Positions 10,906-21,906 of a DNA stretch of 64,000 nucleotides are shown here, in pieces (the stretch's first letter is position 1; every line of letters begins with the position of its first letter). Location: NCBI GenBank assembly GCA_963678675.1, contig OY783195.1:14302143-14366142 (forward strand), written 5' to 3'. The stretch comes from Xiphydria camelus (Eukaryota; Arthropoda; Insecta; Hymenoptera; Xiphydriidae). Below the pieces are notes generated by a model that worked only from the letters and a program-made list of their open reading frames with translations, made no database searches and had not been told where the DNA came from. The position numbers were made by a program, and so were the translations under genes.

Positions 10906-12837
10906 CAATTGAGGCTCCCGATGCAAGAACCGGTCGAGCGGTCGAAAACGCTTAAAAGTATTGTCCACTTCGGAAAAGTGGCTGATGGAAAAAAAGTTGA
11001 GAAATATAAAAATACGTACTTATAGAGGGCACAAATACGCATATTTTAGTGTAATTTTACTTTTCTAACTTTTGTGGTTTTTAAGAAAAAAATTAAAAAC
11101 TATTGAATTTCGCTCACTCAAAATCGACGATTTTCAGTCTACTTTTAAAACATACATCGCCATATCTCGAAAAATTATGTACGAAACGTCACAATTTTTT
11201 TTTCTCAAACTTATTACACCCAAGCGATGCCAAAAAATTAACAAGCACCACGAGAAAGATTCATTGTTTATAAATAATCACTGCATAATTATTTAACGAA
11301 AAAGTCGAAGTTTCAAAATTTTCGACCTGTGGGAAACATTTTTCTATTTATTCTTACGACAAAGTGTAAGCGAGAAAGTTGTAGATAGATGTTTTATGAA
11401 GTTTTCTACGAAAAATAGGGAAGATTTAGTGACATTTCACGGGTTATACGATAGTTCATGTATAAAGCGTGCGATCCGCGTTCGCTCGATTCTCGCGCTC
11501 TGCGCTGCTGTTGCAACAGCGCTGGAATTCAATACCGTCTTGCCGGCAAAGCAAGACGACACATGTATTTTACATCGCCAAAAATAAATCATTTCAAATT
11601 TTGATTTGAATAATTTAGGTCTTGACGTCAATTTGTTTGTCAAATCGTGTCTCGCTTCTACAGCCGTGGGGTCGTGCGAAGACAAAGAAAACGTTGCACA
11701 TTTTTCTAACTGCGCGGCGTGCATTTATCGGCTAGTCTCGACTTATTGAGACGTGAAAAGCAATTATTTCATAATATTAAAGGGAAAGCTTCTCATTCTC
11801 CTTTCGACGTTCAGTCGGATACGTTCGTTGGTTTTTATCTTCTGTAAAACAACGTAATTTTCCTAATCTGTTTTTACGTTATACAGTATTTTAAGTAATA
11901 ACATTATTCAGTTTTCACGAAATAAATGATAAGATAAAAATTTATCAACAACGCCTGATTTCATCTTGTAATACTACAAAACCCATAAACATATTGCCAA
12001 ATTATTTCGAAAATTCAATAGTACGAATATTATGTTATATCGACATTTTGTACAATATGTATCGTTCATATTATCAAAAAGATTTAATATTATGTCTAAA
12101 TACAATATTTACGCAAGCGCACCTAGATTATTCAAATCAAAATTTGAAATGATTTATTTTTGGCGATGTAAAATACATGTGTCGTCTTGCTTTGCCGGCA
12201 AGACGGTATTGAATTCCAGCGCTGTTGCAGCGCAGAGCGCGAGAATCGAGCGAACGCGGATCGCGCGCTTTATACATGAACTATCGTAAAACCCGTGAAA
12301 TGTCACTAAATCTTCCCTATTTTTCGTAGAAAACTTCATAAAACATCTATCTACAACTTTCTCGCTTACACTTTGTCGTAAGAATAAATAGAAAAATGTT
12401 TCCCACAGGTCGAAAATTTTGAAACTTCGACTTTTTCGTTAAATAATTATACAGTGATTATTTATAAACAATGAATCTTTCTCGCGGTGCTTGTTAATTT
12501 TTTGGCATCGCTTGGGTGTAATAAGTTCGAGAAAAAAAAATTGTGACGTTTCGTACATAATTTTTCGAGATATGGCGATGTATGTTTTAAAAGTAGACTG
12601 AAAATCGTCGATTTTGAGTGATCGAAATTCAATAGTTTTTAATTTTTTTCTTAAAAACCACAAAAGTTAGAAAAGTAAAATTACACTAAAATATGCGTAT
12701 TTGTGCCCTCTATAAGTACGTATTTTTATATTTTTATATTTCTCAACTTTTTTTCCATCAGCCACTTTTCCGAAGTGGACAATACTTTTAAGCGTTTTCG
12801 ACCGCTCGACCGGTTCTTGCATCGGGAGCCTCAATTG
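10906..12837. repeat. Large palindrome, ~715 bp arms, 500 bp loop
   Basis: Left arm 10906-11620 and right arm 12121-12837 are near-perfect reverse complements (ends CAATTGAGGCTCCCGATG). Mirror frames of 74 codons appear in both arms, so none is a supported gene. The loop (11621-12120) shows nothing recognisable. Confidence 0.85.
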
Positions 12838-12838
12838 A

Positions 12839-13017
12839 GGCATGTAAATGGAAAAGGCTGAAAGTGCCATACCTTGGAAACATAAGATTTTTTATAAAAA
12901 TAGGTGTAAATACCATCGCCAATAACCTAGTAATGAATGTAAGTTCCTCCTGATTCGTTATTGACGATGGTATTTACACCTATTTATGGCACTTTTAGCC
13001 TTTTCCATTTACATGCC
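12839..13017. repeat. Small foldback abutting the large palindrome
   Basis: GGCATGTAAATGGAAAAGGC at 12839 is inverted at 12998-13017, and a second inner pair (ATAGGTGTAAATACCATCG) lies at 12899-12917/12966-12984. The left arm carries an extra ~28 bp A/T-rich insert. The right arm overlaps the end of the coding fragment at 12998-13150. Confidence 0.75.
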
Positions 13018-13150
13018 CTCTTGTATTTTGCTTCTGTAACATCTCGACAAAGAGAATCCAGCAATAATCCGCCAACATTGAAACATTCCACTTGCCCTGA
13101 TATCGTTTTTCCATATTTGCAATGTCCTGATCGAAGCACTCTTTTAACAC
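12998..13150 (-). pseudogene. C-terminal fragment of an arthropod multicopy gene (ADYCW motif)
   Basis: The minus strand reads ECFDQDIANMEKRYQ, then GKWNVSMLADYCWI, a one-base frameshift, then CRDVTEAKYKRACKWKRL. This matches the conserved end (QDIxxMExRYQGxWxxxMxADYCW) of a multicopy protein family often seen in arthropod assemblies next to repeats. The family's function is not known to me. The copy is truncated and frameshifted. Confidence 0.55.
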
Positions 13151-13407
13151 TACTAATACTTAGTAATACAAAACAAAGCACTAAAACACAATAACTTTTA
13201 CATTCGATAGCAACTAACCAAGTAAATATCAATATTTTCAAATTAAATGAGGTTAGAATCGTTAAATTTGGAAGATATCAGGTATCGTGAAAACGTAAAC
13301 TAATAAATGACTTTTACTTATGAACTCGTATTCAGCATGGGTAGACAAGCAGAAATTAGTTAAAATTATTTCAGATACTTTTCCACTGTAGACTAGTGTT
13401 ATCTATG

Positions 13408-13699
13408 CGCTGGGTGCCGCGTTTATTGAAAAGCGCGTACGGCTTGACATTTCGCGTAAGTGTCTTGAGCTGTATAAAAAAAATTCAGCTGAATTTTTGC
13501 GACGTTTGATAACTGTCGATGAAACCTGGATCTAAAATTTCTTGGGGGGAGGGGGAAGAGGCAAATGCCGAGGTGGAAAACGCTGTAGACCGGTATTTTT
13601 CAGGTGGACAAAAAGAATTTTTTTTCTGACGGCTTGAAAAGTTGGGAGAAACAATGGATTAAATGTATCGAGTTATGAGGAGATTATGTTGAGAAATAA
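13408..13699 (+). pseudogene. mariner transposase relic, internally deleted
   Basis: The first part reads RWVPRLL, a frameshift, then EKRVRLDISRKCLELYKKNS, then AEFLRRLITVDETWI and a stop. VDETW carries the first catalytic Asp of mariner transposases. After a gap the frame resumes with RYFSGGQKEFF, SDGLKSWEKQWIKCIEL, a stop, and GDYVEK, the usual mariner C-terminus. The D34D region is missing. It is a dead copy. Confidence 0.8.
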
Positions 13700-13815
13700 A
13701 TTTTTTACCTTGAAATATGTGTTTTTTCTGAAAAGACTGGAAACTTTTCAAATGATCCTCGTAATATGCCTAGGTGTCACAAAGAAACTTTTTAGGATTT
13801 GGCTTAAACCTTTAA

Positions 13816-14046
13816 CCCATTTATGCCCAACGGGTCGAAAACGACCCAGTTCCTAAATTATGCTACCAACTATACGCGTGCATGTTTGAAGTAATGCCTA
13901 TATTATTACATTTAGTAGTCAAAACCATTTACATCGTTAGTATAATATTGCAGATCGTGCTGAGAATAAGGTTGCTCTGGTACTGGCAATAAAATATGTG
14001 AGATTTATAAAGATTAGACGAAAAAATAGTTCTGGGCATAAATGGG
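13816..14046. mobile_element. piggyBac-like MITE, TSD TTAA
   Basis: The ends are CCCATTTATGCCCA (13816) and TGGGCATAAATGGG (to 14046), with TTAA at 13812-13815 and 14047-14050. CCC ends and TTAA target fit piggyBac. The body has the palindromic word GGGTCGAAAACGACCC and no coding sequence. Confidence 0.8.
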
Positions 14047-14177
14047 TTAAAATATTCACGTCTTGCCGGAGCATCGTTTGCGATGATCGATCAGCTGTAT
14101 GCTGGTTTAGCCGCATCTATTCTACAGGGTGTAAACAAAGTCCCGGGACGGACGAATATTTTGAAAAATATGCGTCG

Positions 14178-14696
14178 CATAGAAAAACAAAAAAAACACG
14201 GTTTCAATATTTTTAAAAGTTCTATCCAGTCATACCAAACTCGACCCTCCCTCCCCTCTCCCCGCTAGAGGGTAACTTCAAAATGTTAAATGGAAACCCC
14301 CAATTTTTATTGCAGATTCGGGCTTTACGTTAAAAAATAAGAAACTTGTCTGAAATTTTTTTTTGTATTAGGGGTAGATGGCGCTCAAATCGATGGGGAA
14401 ACATAAAAATACGAAATCCTAAAAATTCATGGAAAAAAACTTCAAAACGAAAAACAAAAAACACGCTTTCAATATTTTTAAAAGTTCTATCCAGTCATAC
14501 CAAACTCGACCACCCCCCCCTCCCCTCTCCACAGATAGGGGGTGGGGGGTAACTTCAAAATTTTTAATGGAAACCCCCAATTTTTATTGCAGATTCGGGT
14601 TTTACGTTAAAAAATAAGAAACTTTTGTCTGAAATATTTTTTTGTATCAGGGGTAGATGGCGCTCCAATCGATGGGGACACAAATCACAGACACAC
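14178..14696 (+). repeat. Two-copy tandem repeat, 266 bp period
   Basis: The segment with TTCAATATTTTTAAAAGTTC recurs exactly 266 bp later (14202 and 14468). Both copies have a C/T-rich block, GGAAACCCCCAATTTTTATT and GTAGATGGCGCTC. Frames across both copies are repeat artefacts. Confidence 0.75.
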
Positions 14697-15630
14697 AAAA
14701 GTTCATATAAACATAGGCCCGTAAAAGCTTCGTTATTGATCTACAGGGTGTTAAAAATTAAACATTTCTTTAGTTTTTTTACAGCTCATGCAGTTTTTAA
14801 GATATTTAGCTCAAATTTGGAACGTAGGTTATGCTGTAGGGCTTATATCATTGGGCATGCCAAATGGTTGTGAGAATCTACAGGGGGTTATTTTTTCAGG
14901 AGTCGTGCCCCCTTTTCTCCCCCTGAACTTTTTTGCGGTGCGCCTCTGGTAGATTCTAAAATACAAAATTAATTTTCTGTTTTGTTTACAAACTTTGTGG
15001 TCTCTTGTAGTTTTTTCGTACCTGCCACCGTTATCGAGAAAAAGCCGTAAGAAATACTCCGGGAATGTTCCAGAGTACGGGAATTAATGAGAAGAGCGGA
15101 GGCATGTGTAAGGGTTAGAGGAGGTCACTTTCAGCAGTTTTTGTAATGTTGTTTTGTTATGTTTATTATTTAGGTTTTTCTTATTGTAATAAATCATTGC
15201 TACAAAAACCGCGTTATCCCAGCTTTAATTTTTTTTAAATGTTAATTTCATCTAGCGAATTACAGAAAATCGTTTTTTATTTTTTTCTCGATAACGGTGG
15301 CAGATACGAAAACACTACAAGAGACCAAAAAGTTTGTAAACAAAACAGAAAATTAATTTTGTATTTTAGAATCTACCAGAGGCGCACCGCAAAAAAGTTT
15401 AGGGGGAGAAAAGGGGGCAGGACCCCTGAAAAAATAACCCCCTGTACATTCTCACAACTATTTGGCATGCCCAATGATATAAGCCCTACCGCATAACCTA
15501 CATTCCAAATTTGAGCTAAATATCTTAAAAACTGCATGAGCTATAAAAAAAAAACTTAAAAATTTTGAAATTTCAACACCCTGTAGATCAGTAACGAAGC
15601 TTTTACGGGCCTATGTTTATATGAACTTTT
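14697..15630. repeat. Foldback element, ~350 bp arms
   Basis: Left arm 14697-15043 and right arm 15282-15630 are near reverse complements (AAAAGTTCATATAAACATAG at the outer edge, CACCGTTATCGAGAAAAA at the inner). Each arm holds a CTACAGGGTGTT word. The loop is about 240 bp with no gene. Confidence 0.85.
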
Positions 15631-15842
15631 AGTCATGAAATAAGCTAAAGAATTACCTCCTTCCATTTGTACATGATATTTAGGGACACCCTGTATAGCA
15701 GGATTATAAGCATTTTTGGGTTAATTAGGGGCGTCTTTCAATTCTGGGGATTTTGACAATAGCTTATGGAAATTTTTCAAATGATAGTCAGGGTACAGGG
15801 ATTCATGAGATGAAAATCACTCAATCAGTATTCAATCCTTAA

Positions 15843-16565
15843 GGAGGTTATCAAGTCTAGAATTTTCAAAAAATCGATTTTTTTTATTGCATTTTATGAA
15901 AGTAGAACTCTCCCGGCGAGTTTTAGTGAAGACCGCATCGCGCTACGTTCAAAATTTCTGCCAGTATGAAAGTTCATTTTGTTCGATTTATGTGAGCTTG
16001 AACCTAAATCATTTCATAGAAACCTGTTTTTCTCAAAACATATTTTTCTAACCTTCCGTACATTGTATCTTAAAAACCATAGCTCAGATTAATGTGAAAT
16101 TTTCAGGGAATGTTTATACTATCAGTATCTTTGGAATGAACTACTCTTATGCTCCTAAGTTGATTATTTAAATAATTACAGGCCTCTGTTTACTTAAAAT
16201 TTCAAGCTTTTCCTGTACTGTAAATTAAAATGCCTATAAAAATCTAGCAAATGATTTTTTCTCAACCATAGTAGTTCATTCCATAGAAAATAGTATTGAA
16301 AACTAAACTCACTTTACCAAATTGATCTAGATCAACCGATTGGGCTAAAATGATGTACGGAAGGAGACCGCACAATTTTACCAGACCAACCTTCATTCAC
16401 TGGGAAGGAATTATTTTTTTTCAAAAAATCTGAAAAAATTCAAAAATGTTCTTTAAGTATTAATAAAAATGTTGTATTAATTTCACTTTAATCGGGTTTT
16501 CCATTTAGCCCTGAAAAAAATCTCAACATTTAGTAATTTTCGGTATTCTAGACTTGATAACCTCC
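15843..16565. mobile_element. TTAA-flanked element, 723 bp
   Basis: A perfect 20-bp inverted repeat GGAGGTTATCAAGTCTAGAA sits at both ends, with TTAA at 15839-15842 and 16566-16569. The paralogous site in repeat R copy B (around 42350) has no insertion, which confirms the boundaries. Non-autonomous piggyBac- or Kolobok-type. Confidence 0.85.
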
Positions 16566-16953
16566 TTAATGGTTAATATTTAATGTCATCAAATAAACAT
16601 CAAACTCTCACTGAGCAACCACATCTGTTGAACTAGTGACTTGAATAAAACTGAATGCTTCCTAAAAATCAAAAAGATGCCATATGTCACACGGTTCGTA
16701 ATAGCCCAATAAAAAGGATAGGACGCTGTAATAAATTGTTTGAATTCAGCGGTATAATTTACAGGCCGCTGCCATGTCTGAATTTGCTGTAAGTACACAA
16801 TAAATCTAATATTATTCGAATTATTAATGCTTGTCAAATTAACTAAAATGCTCATCACTTGCAATTTTTTAAGTTGAATAATAAATGTTTAGATTATCAA
16901 ATGAAAAAACCAGATGGTAATAGCACGTAAATAACTAGAGGACTGATTAAAAA

Positions 16954-17410
16954 TTATTTTTTGTCACTCAGTGCCAAATACTCGGTTTCACGGGCGTCCT
17001 CAACGTATGTGAAATCACCTTTCACACACCAATTCATGAAAAGTTGCGCAGAAATAATTGAACCCCGTCAACCTCGTATTTGACATTGAGTGACGGAAAA
17101 TAGAATTCGTCATTAGGGAGTTTCGCGCTGTTTTTAACGAATGCTGTTTAAAACTTCACACTCGCTAAAAACTGCGCATCACGCCCTTATGACGGAATAG
17201 ATATTTTCGTTATAAGGGCGTGAAGCGCCGTTTTTAACGAGTGTGAAGTTTTCCGCACGAGCAAAGCAAGTGCGGCAACCACACGAGTTAAAACAGCGCG
17301 AAACGCCCTTATAACGAATTCTATTTTTTGTCACTAAGTGTCAAATACGAGGTTGACGGGGTTGAGGACGCCCGTGAAATCGAGTATTTGGCACTGAGTG
17401 ACAAAAATAA
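16954..17410. repeat. Foldback element in repeat R copy A
   Basis: TTTTGTCACTCAGTGCCAAA at the left end is inverted at 17391-17406. A second inner pair (GAATTCGTCATTAGGGAGTT and its complement at 17293-17325) and a central hairpin around CACGCCCTTAT give a three-tier palindrome. Confidence 0.8.
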
Positions 17411-17897
17411 CTATTAGTTGATAAAAGTAAGCAGAAACAAAGATATTACGAGCCTACTAATGTGAGTAAATTTTGCCAATCTCCAACAACCCTAAAAAAA
17501 AACACTTCTTCAATCATCATCAATTAACATCAATAAAAAAACGAAGTTCGAAAAACTTTATAGCAATGTCATAACGAAAAAACACATCAGGCATTTATAC
17601 ATACAGCAAAAATGGCCTTTGACCGCGTGTGAATTATAATGACGTTGATCTGGAACCTCGACCAGCTGTTTTTTCCAAATTTTTTGAATTTCGTATTTGA
17701 ACGGATATGTACACATAAATTTCTCCAATTCGTTCACAATCTTTTTCTGAGATTTGACGGTAATTTCGAAGGATTCCATGATAAACGAGCACATTTTCAA
17801 AGAACACTTTTCAAGGTAGAACTTTACACGGCCATTTTCAATTCATGAATACGCACGTATGGAGGAGTCAAGTAACTTGAGCACAATGGGTGTGTTC

Positions 17898-17944
17898 CAA
17901 CGATACCCCGCTACCCTAGCGCCAAGGTAGCGGAGTATCGTTGA
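17898..17944. repeat. Short hairpin
   Basis: CAACGATACCCCGCTACC is complemented with one mismatch after a 9-bp loop. It is preceded by TGTGTTC, similar to the end of the element at 42587, so it may be a tiny deletion derivative. Confidence 0.5.
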
Positions 17945-18204
17945 AACTATTACGTGCCAAGCTGGTCCTCATTAGAGAGTTTTTGGACTGCTAAACTGCA
18001 CGTCCTGGTTTTCGGTTATCGGTTATTGTGAGCATGTGCAGATTTATTCCCTTAACGTTAACACCACCTTGTTGAAATTAGTTTTTGATCCTCAAGAAGG
18101 CGTTACGTATAACGTTGTAAGTGTAGCGGACTACACTATGCGTTCGTATAGGCACGCCCGGCAGCGGCGACCCTCGGAGACGCGTGGCCGCTTTATTTCA
18201 CTTA

Positions 18205-18847
18205 CACCCGGGGACCACGAAATCTGTCGCTGATGACTTTTTTAAAATGTTATTTTTAAACGTACTAACCAATGATTAATAATCCTCATGCTTTCATTAA
18301 CAAGAGTAGACGCCACCGTAGCTAATGAGCGCATGAGAATTAATTATTCATTGGTTAGTACGTTTAAAAATAACGTTTAAAAAAAGTCACCAGCGACAGA
18401 TGCCGTGTCCCAGGGTGTACACCCGGGCTCACGGAATCTGTCGCTGGTGACTTTTTTAAAATGTTATTTTTAAACGTACTAACCAATGATTAATCAATCC
18501 TCGTGCTTTCATTAACGAGAGTAGACGTCACCGTAGCTAATGAGGGCATGAGAATTAATTGTTCACTGGTTAGTACGTTTAAAAATAAGGTTTAAAAAAA
18601 GTCACCAGCGACAGATTTCGTGAGCACGGGTGTACGCCCGCGTGCACGGATTCTAATCATGGTGACTTTCTAAAATGCCATTTTTAAACATACTAGCTAA
18701 TGAACAATTAATTCTCATGCTTTCATTAACGAGAGTAGACACCACCGTGTAGCTAATGAGGGCATGAGAATTAATTGTTCATTGGCTAGTATGTTTAAAA
18801 ATGACATTTTAGAAAGTCACCATGATTAGAATCCGTGCACGCGGGGG
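18205..18847. mobile_element. Three tandem palindromic MITEs (family A), sharing TA junctions
   Basis: Units 18205-18417, 18420-18632 and 18635-18847 (213 bp each) are each near-perfect palindromes. Junctions are single TA dinucleotides (18203-18204, 18418-18419, 18633-18634, 18848-18849). Common parts are CACCCGGG or CGCCCGCG ends, AGTCACCAGCGACAGA and a centre with CTAATGAG/CTCATTAG-like words. This is the pattern expected if each element inserted at the TA duplicated by its neighbour. Confidence 0.8.
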
Positions 18848-18926
18848 TAAGTGTAGCGGACTACACTATAAGGCGCGTTCGTATAGGCACGCCCGGCAGC
18901 GGCGACCCTCGGAGACCCTCGGAGGC

Positions 18927-19317
18927 CCCTGTACACGTTGGGCCATGCGTTGGGCCAATGCGTTGGGCCAACGTGTACACGGCCACTTGGCGTAAATTTG
19001 TCGTTGGCGGCCAGCGTTGGCCGGCCAGCCGAGTGTTGTCGGTTTTTCGTCCACATATCAAAGCATCTTGGCGCAGTCCGCCAACAGCGTTCACACGTTG
19101 GCCTCTCGTAGGTGCCGTTATATACTAAAAGATGGCGGTCACGGAGGTATTACAATAATACCTTCGACTAGAATTTTTTGAGGTGATTGGATGGACCATT
19201 AGGAAGTGTCATTTACAAGGATTTTGCTCAGAACCCCTGCAAAAGACACGCCAGATGACTCAAAAAAGAAAAAAATTTTGCTAAAAAAATATTCGTACCT
19301 CGGGCTGAAAATTTGTA
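18927..19317 (+). repeat. Direct duplication block, copy 1
   Basis: Sequence from GGCCCCTGTACACG through GCGTAAATTTGTCGTTGGCG to CCTCGGGCTGAAAATT recurs in the same orientation at 20732-21130 with few differences. It includes family C (18934-18975): 13-bp units of CGTTGGGCCAATG between TA sites. No protein is supported. Confidence 0.75.
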
Positions 19318-19633
19318 CCGTATGTCCGCGATCATTTGAACCATAGGAAAATTGCGAGTTTTGCATGAGCACCCCTTTGGGTCTCCTTGTCCAATAGAAT
19401 CACCGGAGAAGCGTGAATGCGCATGCGTAGTCATCCGCGAGTGTGGCGTCGTTAGCAAGTTCAGATCGGTTATCGAAATAATTGATCTGAACTTGCTGAC
19501 GACGCCACACTCGCGGATGACTACGCATGCGCATTCACGCTTCTCCGGTGATTCTATTGGACGAGGAGACCCAAAGGGGTGCTCATGCGAAACTCGCAAT
19601 TTTCCTATGGTTCAAATGATCGCGGACATACGG
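19318..19633. mobile_element. Family B palindromic MITE, copy B1
   Basis: A near-perfect 316 bp palindrome with ends CCGTATGTCCGCGATC, flanked by TA. The duplicated host block at 21121-21150 lacks it and reads straight through, confirming a TA target. Each arm contains GCGCATGCG and CCAATAGAATCACCGG. Confidence 0.85.
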
Positions 19634-19666
19634 TATGTTACTTGTTTGAAGGTCACAAATGATGTA

Positions 19667-19982
19667 CCGTATGTCCGCGATCATTTGAACCATAGAAAAA
19701 TTGCGAGTTTTGCATGAGCACCCCTTTGGGTCTCCTCGTCCAATAGAATCACCGGAGAAGCGTGAATGCGCATGCGTAGTCATCCGCGAGTGTGGCGACG
19801 TCAGCAAGTTCAGATCGGTTATCGAAATAATCGATCTGAACTTGCTGACGTCGCCACACTCGCGGATGACTACGCATGCGCATTCACGCTTCTCCGGTGA
19901 TTCTATTGGACGAGGAGACCCAAAGGGGTGCTCATGCAAAACTCGCAATTTTCCTATGGTTCAAATGATCGCGGACATACGG
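19667..19982. mobile_element. Family B palindromic MITE, copy B2
   Basis: Same 316 bp palindrome as 19318-19633, 33 bp downstream of it, again flanked by TA (19665-19666, 19983-19984). Confidence 0.85.
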
Positions 19983-19984
19983 TA

Positions 19985-20362
19985 CCTATGTAAATCGTCG
20001 GCTAGGTCACTAATAAAGGGGTATCAGACGCCCTCAAATTTGTAACTTTTGTTTCGAACATTTTTTTATGTTACCTCCCGCGCGTCTGACGTTTTAATAT
20101 ATTACATGACTTGTCATTTTTTCTTAAAAAAATTTTTTTTACCTCTGACGTTTTAACATATTGTTTCAGAGACTTTTCGAAACACATAAAATAATTGTCA
20201 GACGAGAAAACCTATACAAAATAGAAAGTGCTGTTCAAGTAAATGGCCGCGACTGCGATAGTGTCCACGTCCATCCACGTCAAATGGCCAATGCAGAATG
20301 AGCAACGCCAACGTGTAAACGCTGTCCCAACTCATTGGCCCAACGCATTGGCCCAACGTGTA
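19985..20362. other. Spacer between family B copies; no gene seen
   Basis: AT-rich sequence with two GTCTGACGTTTT-like words and, at 20310-20360, a partial family C run (CATTGGCCCAACG). No coding signal. Confidence 0.45.
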
Positions 20363-20678
20363 CCGTATGTCCGCGATCATTTGAACCATAGGAAAATTGC
20401 GAGTTTTGCATGAGCACCCCTTTGGGTCTCCTCGTCCAATAGAATCACCGGAGAAGCGTGAATGCGCATGCGTAGTCATCCGCGAGTGTGGCGTCCTCAA
20501 CAAGTTCAGATCGGTTATCGAAATAATCGATCTGAACTTGCTGACGACGCTACACTCGCGGATGACTACGCATGCGCATTCACGCTTCTCCGGTGATTCT
20601 ATTGGACGAGGAGACCCAAAGGGGTGCTCATGCAAAACTCGCAATTTTCCTATGGTTCAAATGATCGCGGACATACGG
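20363..20678. mobile_element. Family B palindromic MITE, copy B3
   Basis: Same palindrome with TA at both ends (20361-20362, 20679-20680). Its left edge is inserted at the end of a partial family C repeat. Confidence 0.85.
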
Positions 20679-20731
20679 TACAGGGGGCTTTACAACGCTT
20701 ACAACTGTCATCGGCATAGAGATATAAAGGC

Positions 20732-21150
20732 CCCTGTACACGTTGGGCCAATGCGTTGGGCCAATGCTTTGGGCCAATGCGTTGGGCCAACGTGTACAGG
20801 GCCACTTGGCGTAAATTTGTCGTTGGCGGCCAGCGTTGGCCGGCCAGTCGAGTGTTGTCGGTTTTTCGTCCACACATCAAAGGATCTTGGCGCAGTCCGC
20901 TAACAGCGTTCACACGTTGGCCTCTCGTAGGTGCCGTTATATACTAAAAGATGGCGCCACGGAGGTATTACGATAATACCTTCGACTAGATTTTTTTGTG
21001 ATTGGAGGGACCATTAGGAAGTGTCATTTGCAAGGATTTTGCTCAGAACCCCTGAAAGATACGCCAGATGACTCAAAAAAGAAAAAAATTTTGCTCAAAC
21101 AATTTTCGTACCTCGGGCTGAAAATTTATATGTTACTTGTTTGAAGGTCA
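20732..21150 (+). repeat. Direct duplication block, copy 2 (with family C, five 13-bp units)
   Basis: Duplicate of 18927-19317. Family C here spans 20739-20794 and has more GTTGGGCCAATGC units than copy 1. It ends with TATGTTACTTGTTTGAAGG, the uninterrupted version of the site that carries copy B1. Confidence 0.75.
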
Positions 21151-21161
21151 CAAATGATGTA

Positions 21162-21587
21162 CACCCGTGCTCACGGAATCTGTCGCTGGTGACTTTTTTA
21201 AACCTTATTTTTAAACGTACTAACCAGTGAACAATTAATTCTCATGCCCTCATTAGCTACGGTGACGTCTACTCTCGTTAATGAAAGCACGAGGATTGAT
21301 TAATCACTGGTTAGTACGTTTAAAAATAAGGTTTAAAAAAAGTCACCAGCGACAGATTTCGTGAGCACGGGTGTACACCCGGGGACACGGTATCTGTCGC
21401 TGGTGACTTTTTTTAAACGTTATTTTTAAACGTACTAACCAATGAATAATTAATTCTCATGCGCTCATTAGCTACGGTGGCGTCTACTCTCGTTAATGAA
21501 AGCATGAGGATTATTAATTATTGCTTAGTACGTTTAAAAATAACGTTTAAAAAAAGTCACCAGCGACAGATGCCGTGTCCCCGGGTG
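21162..21587. mobile_element. Two tandem family A MITEs, mirror image of 18205-18632
   Basis: Units 21162-21373 and 21376-21587 are the reverse-order counterparts of the second and first units at 18205-18632. TA separates them (21374-21375) and bounds them. Confidence 0.8.
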
Positions 21588-21589
21588 TA

Positions 21590-21904
21590 CCATATGTCCG
21601 CGATCAAAGCACCCATAACAAAATTGCGAGTTTTGCATGAGCACCCCTGTGGGTCTCCTCGTCCAATAGAATCACCGGAGAAGCGTGAGTGCGCATGCGT
21701 AGTCATCCGCGAGTGCTGGCGTGTCAGCAAGTTCAGATTGGTTATTTCGATAACCGATCTGAATTTGCTGACAGGCCAACACTTGCGTGGACTACGCATG
21801 TGCACTCACGCTTCTCCGGTGATTCTATTGGACGAGGAGACCCACAGGGGTGCTCATGCAAAACTCGCAATTTTGCTATGGGTGCTTTGATCGCGGACAT
21901 ATGG
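21590..21904. mobile_element. Family B palindromic MITE, divergent copy B4
   Basis: The ends are CCATATGTCCGCGATCAAAG; otherwise as the other family B copies. It inserted at the TA that ends the adjacent family A unit. Confidence 0.8.
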
Positions 21905-21906
21905 TA

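Larger units (their letters stand above)
15728..17490 (+). repeat. Dispersed repeat R, copy A
   Basis: The block starting GGGGCGTCTTTCAATTCTGG and continuing through GGTTAATATTTAATGTCATC, GGCCGCT and GTAAATTTTGCCA is collinear with copy B at 41816-49930. Copy A is interrupted by a TTAA element (15843-16565) and a foldback (16954-17410). No transposase recognised. It could be an old transposon or a segmental duplication. Confidence 0.65.

Noticed and set aside
14346..14617. Overlapping 60-80 codon frames
   Set aside because: They follow the 266-bp tandem repeat and a C/T-rich block; repeat artefacts.
17281..17410. Possible CRISPR-like or terminator hairpin
   Set aside because: The hairpins are tiers of one foldback element, with no spacers and a eukaryotic context.
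19228..21890. Recurring 120-170 codon frames (MRVLHEHPFGSPRPIESPEKR...) on both strands
   Set aside because: They are the family B palindrome read in either direction. Identical mirrored frames on both strands and a DNA-level palindrome mean there is no independent protein.
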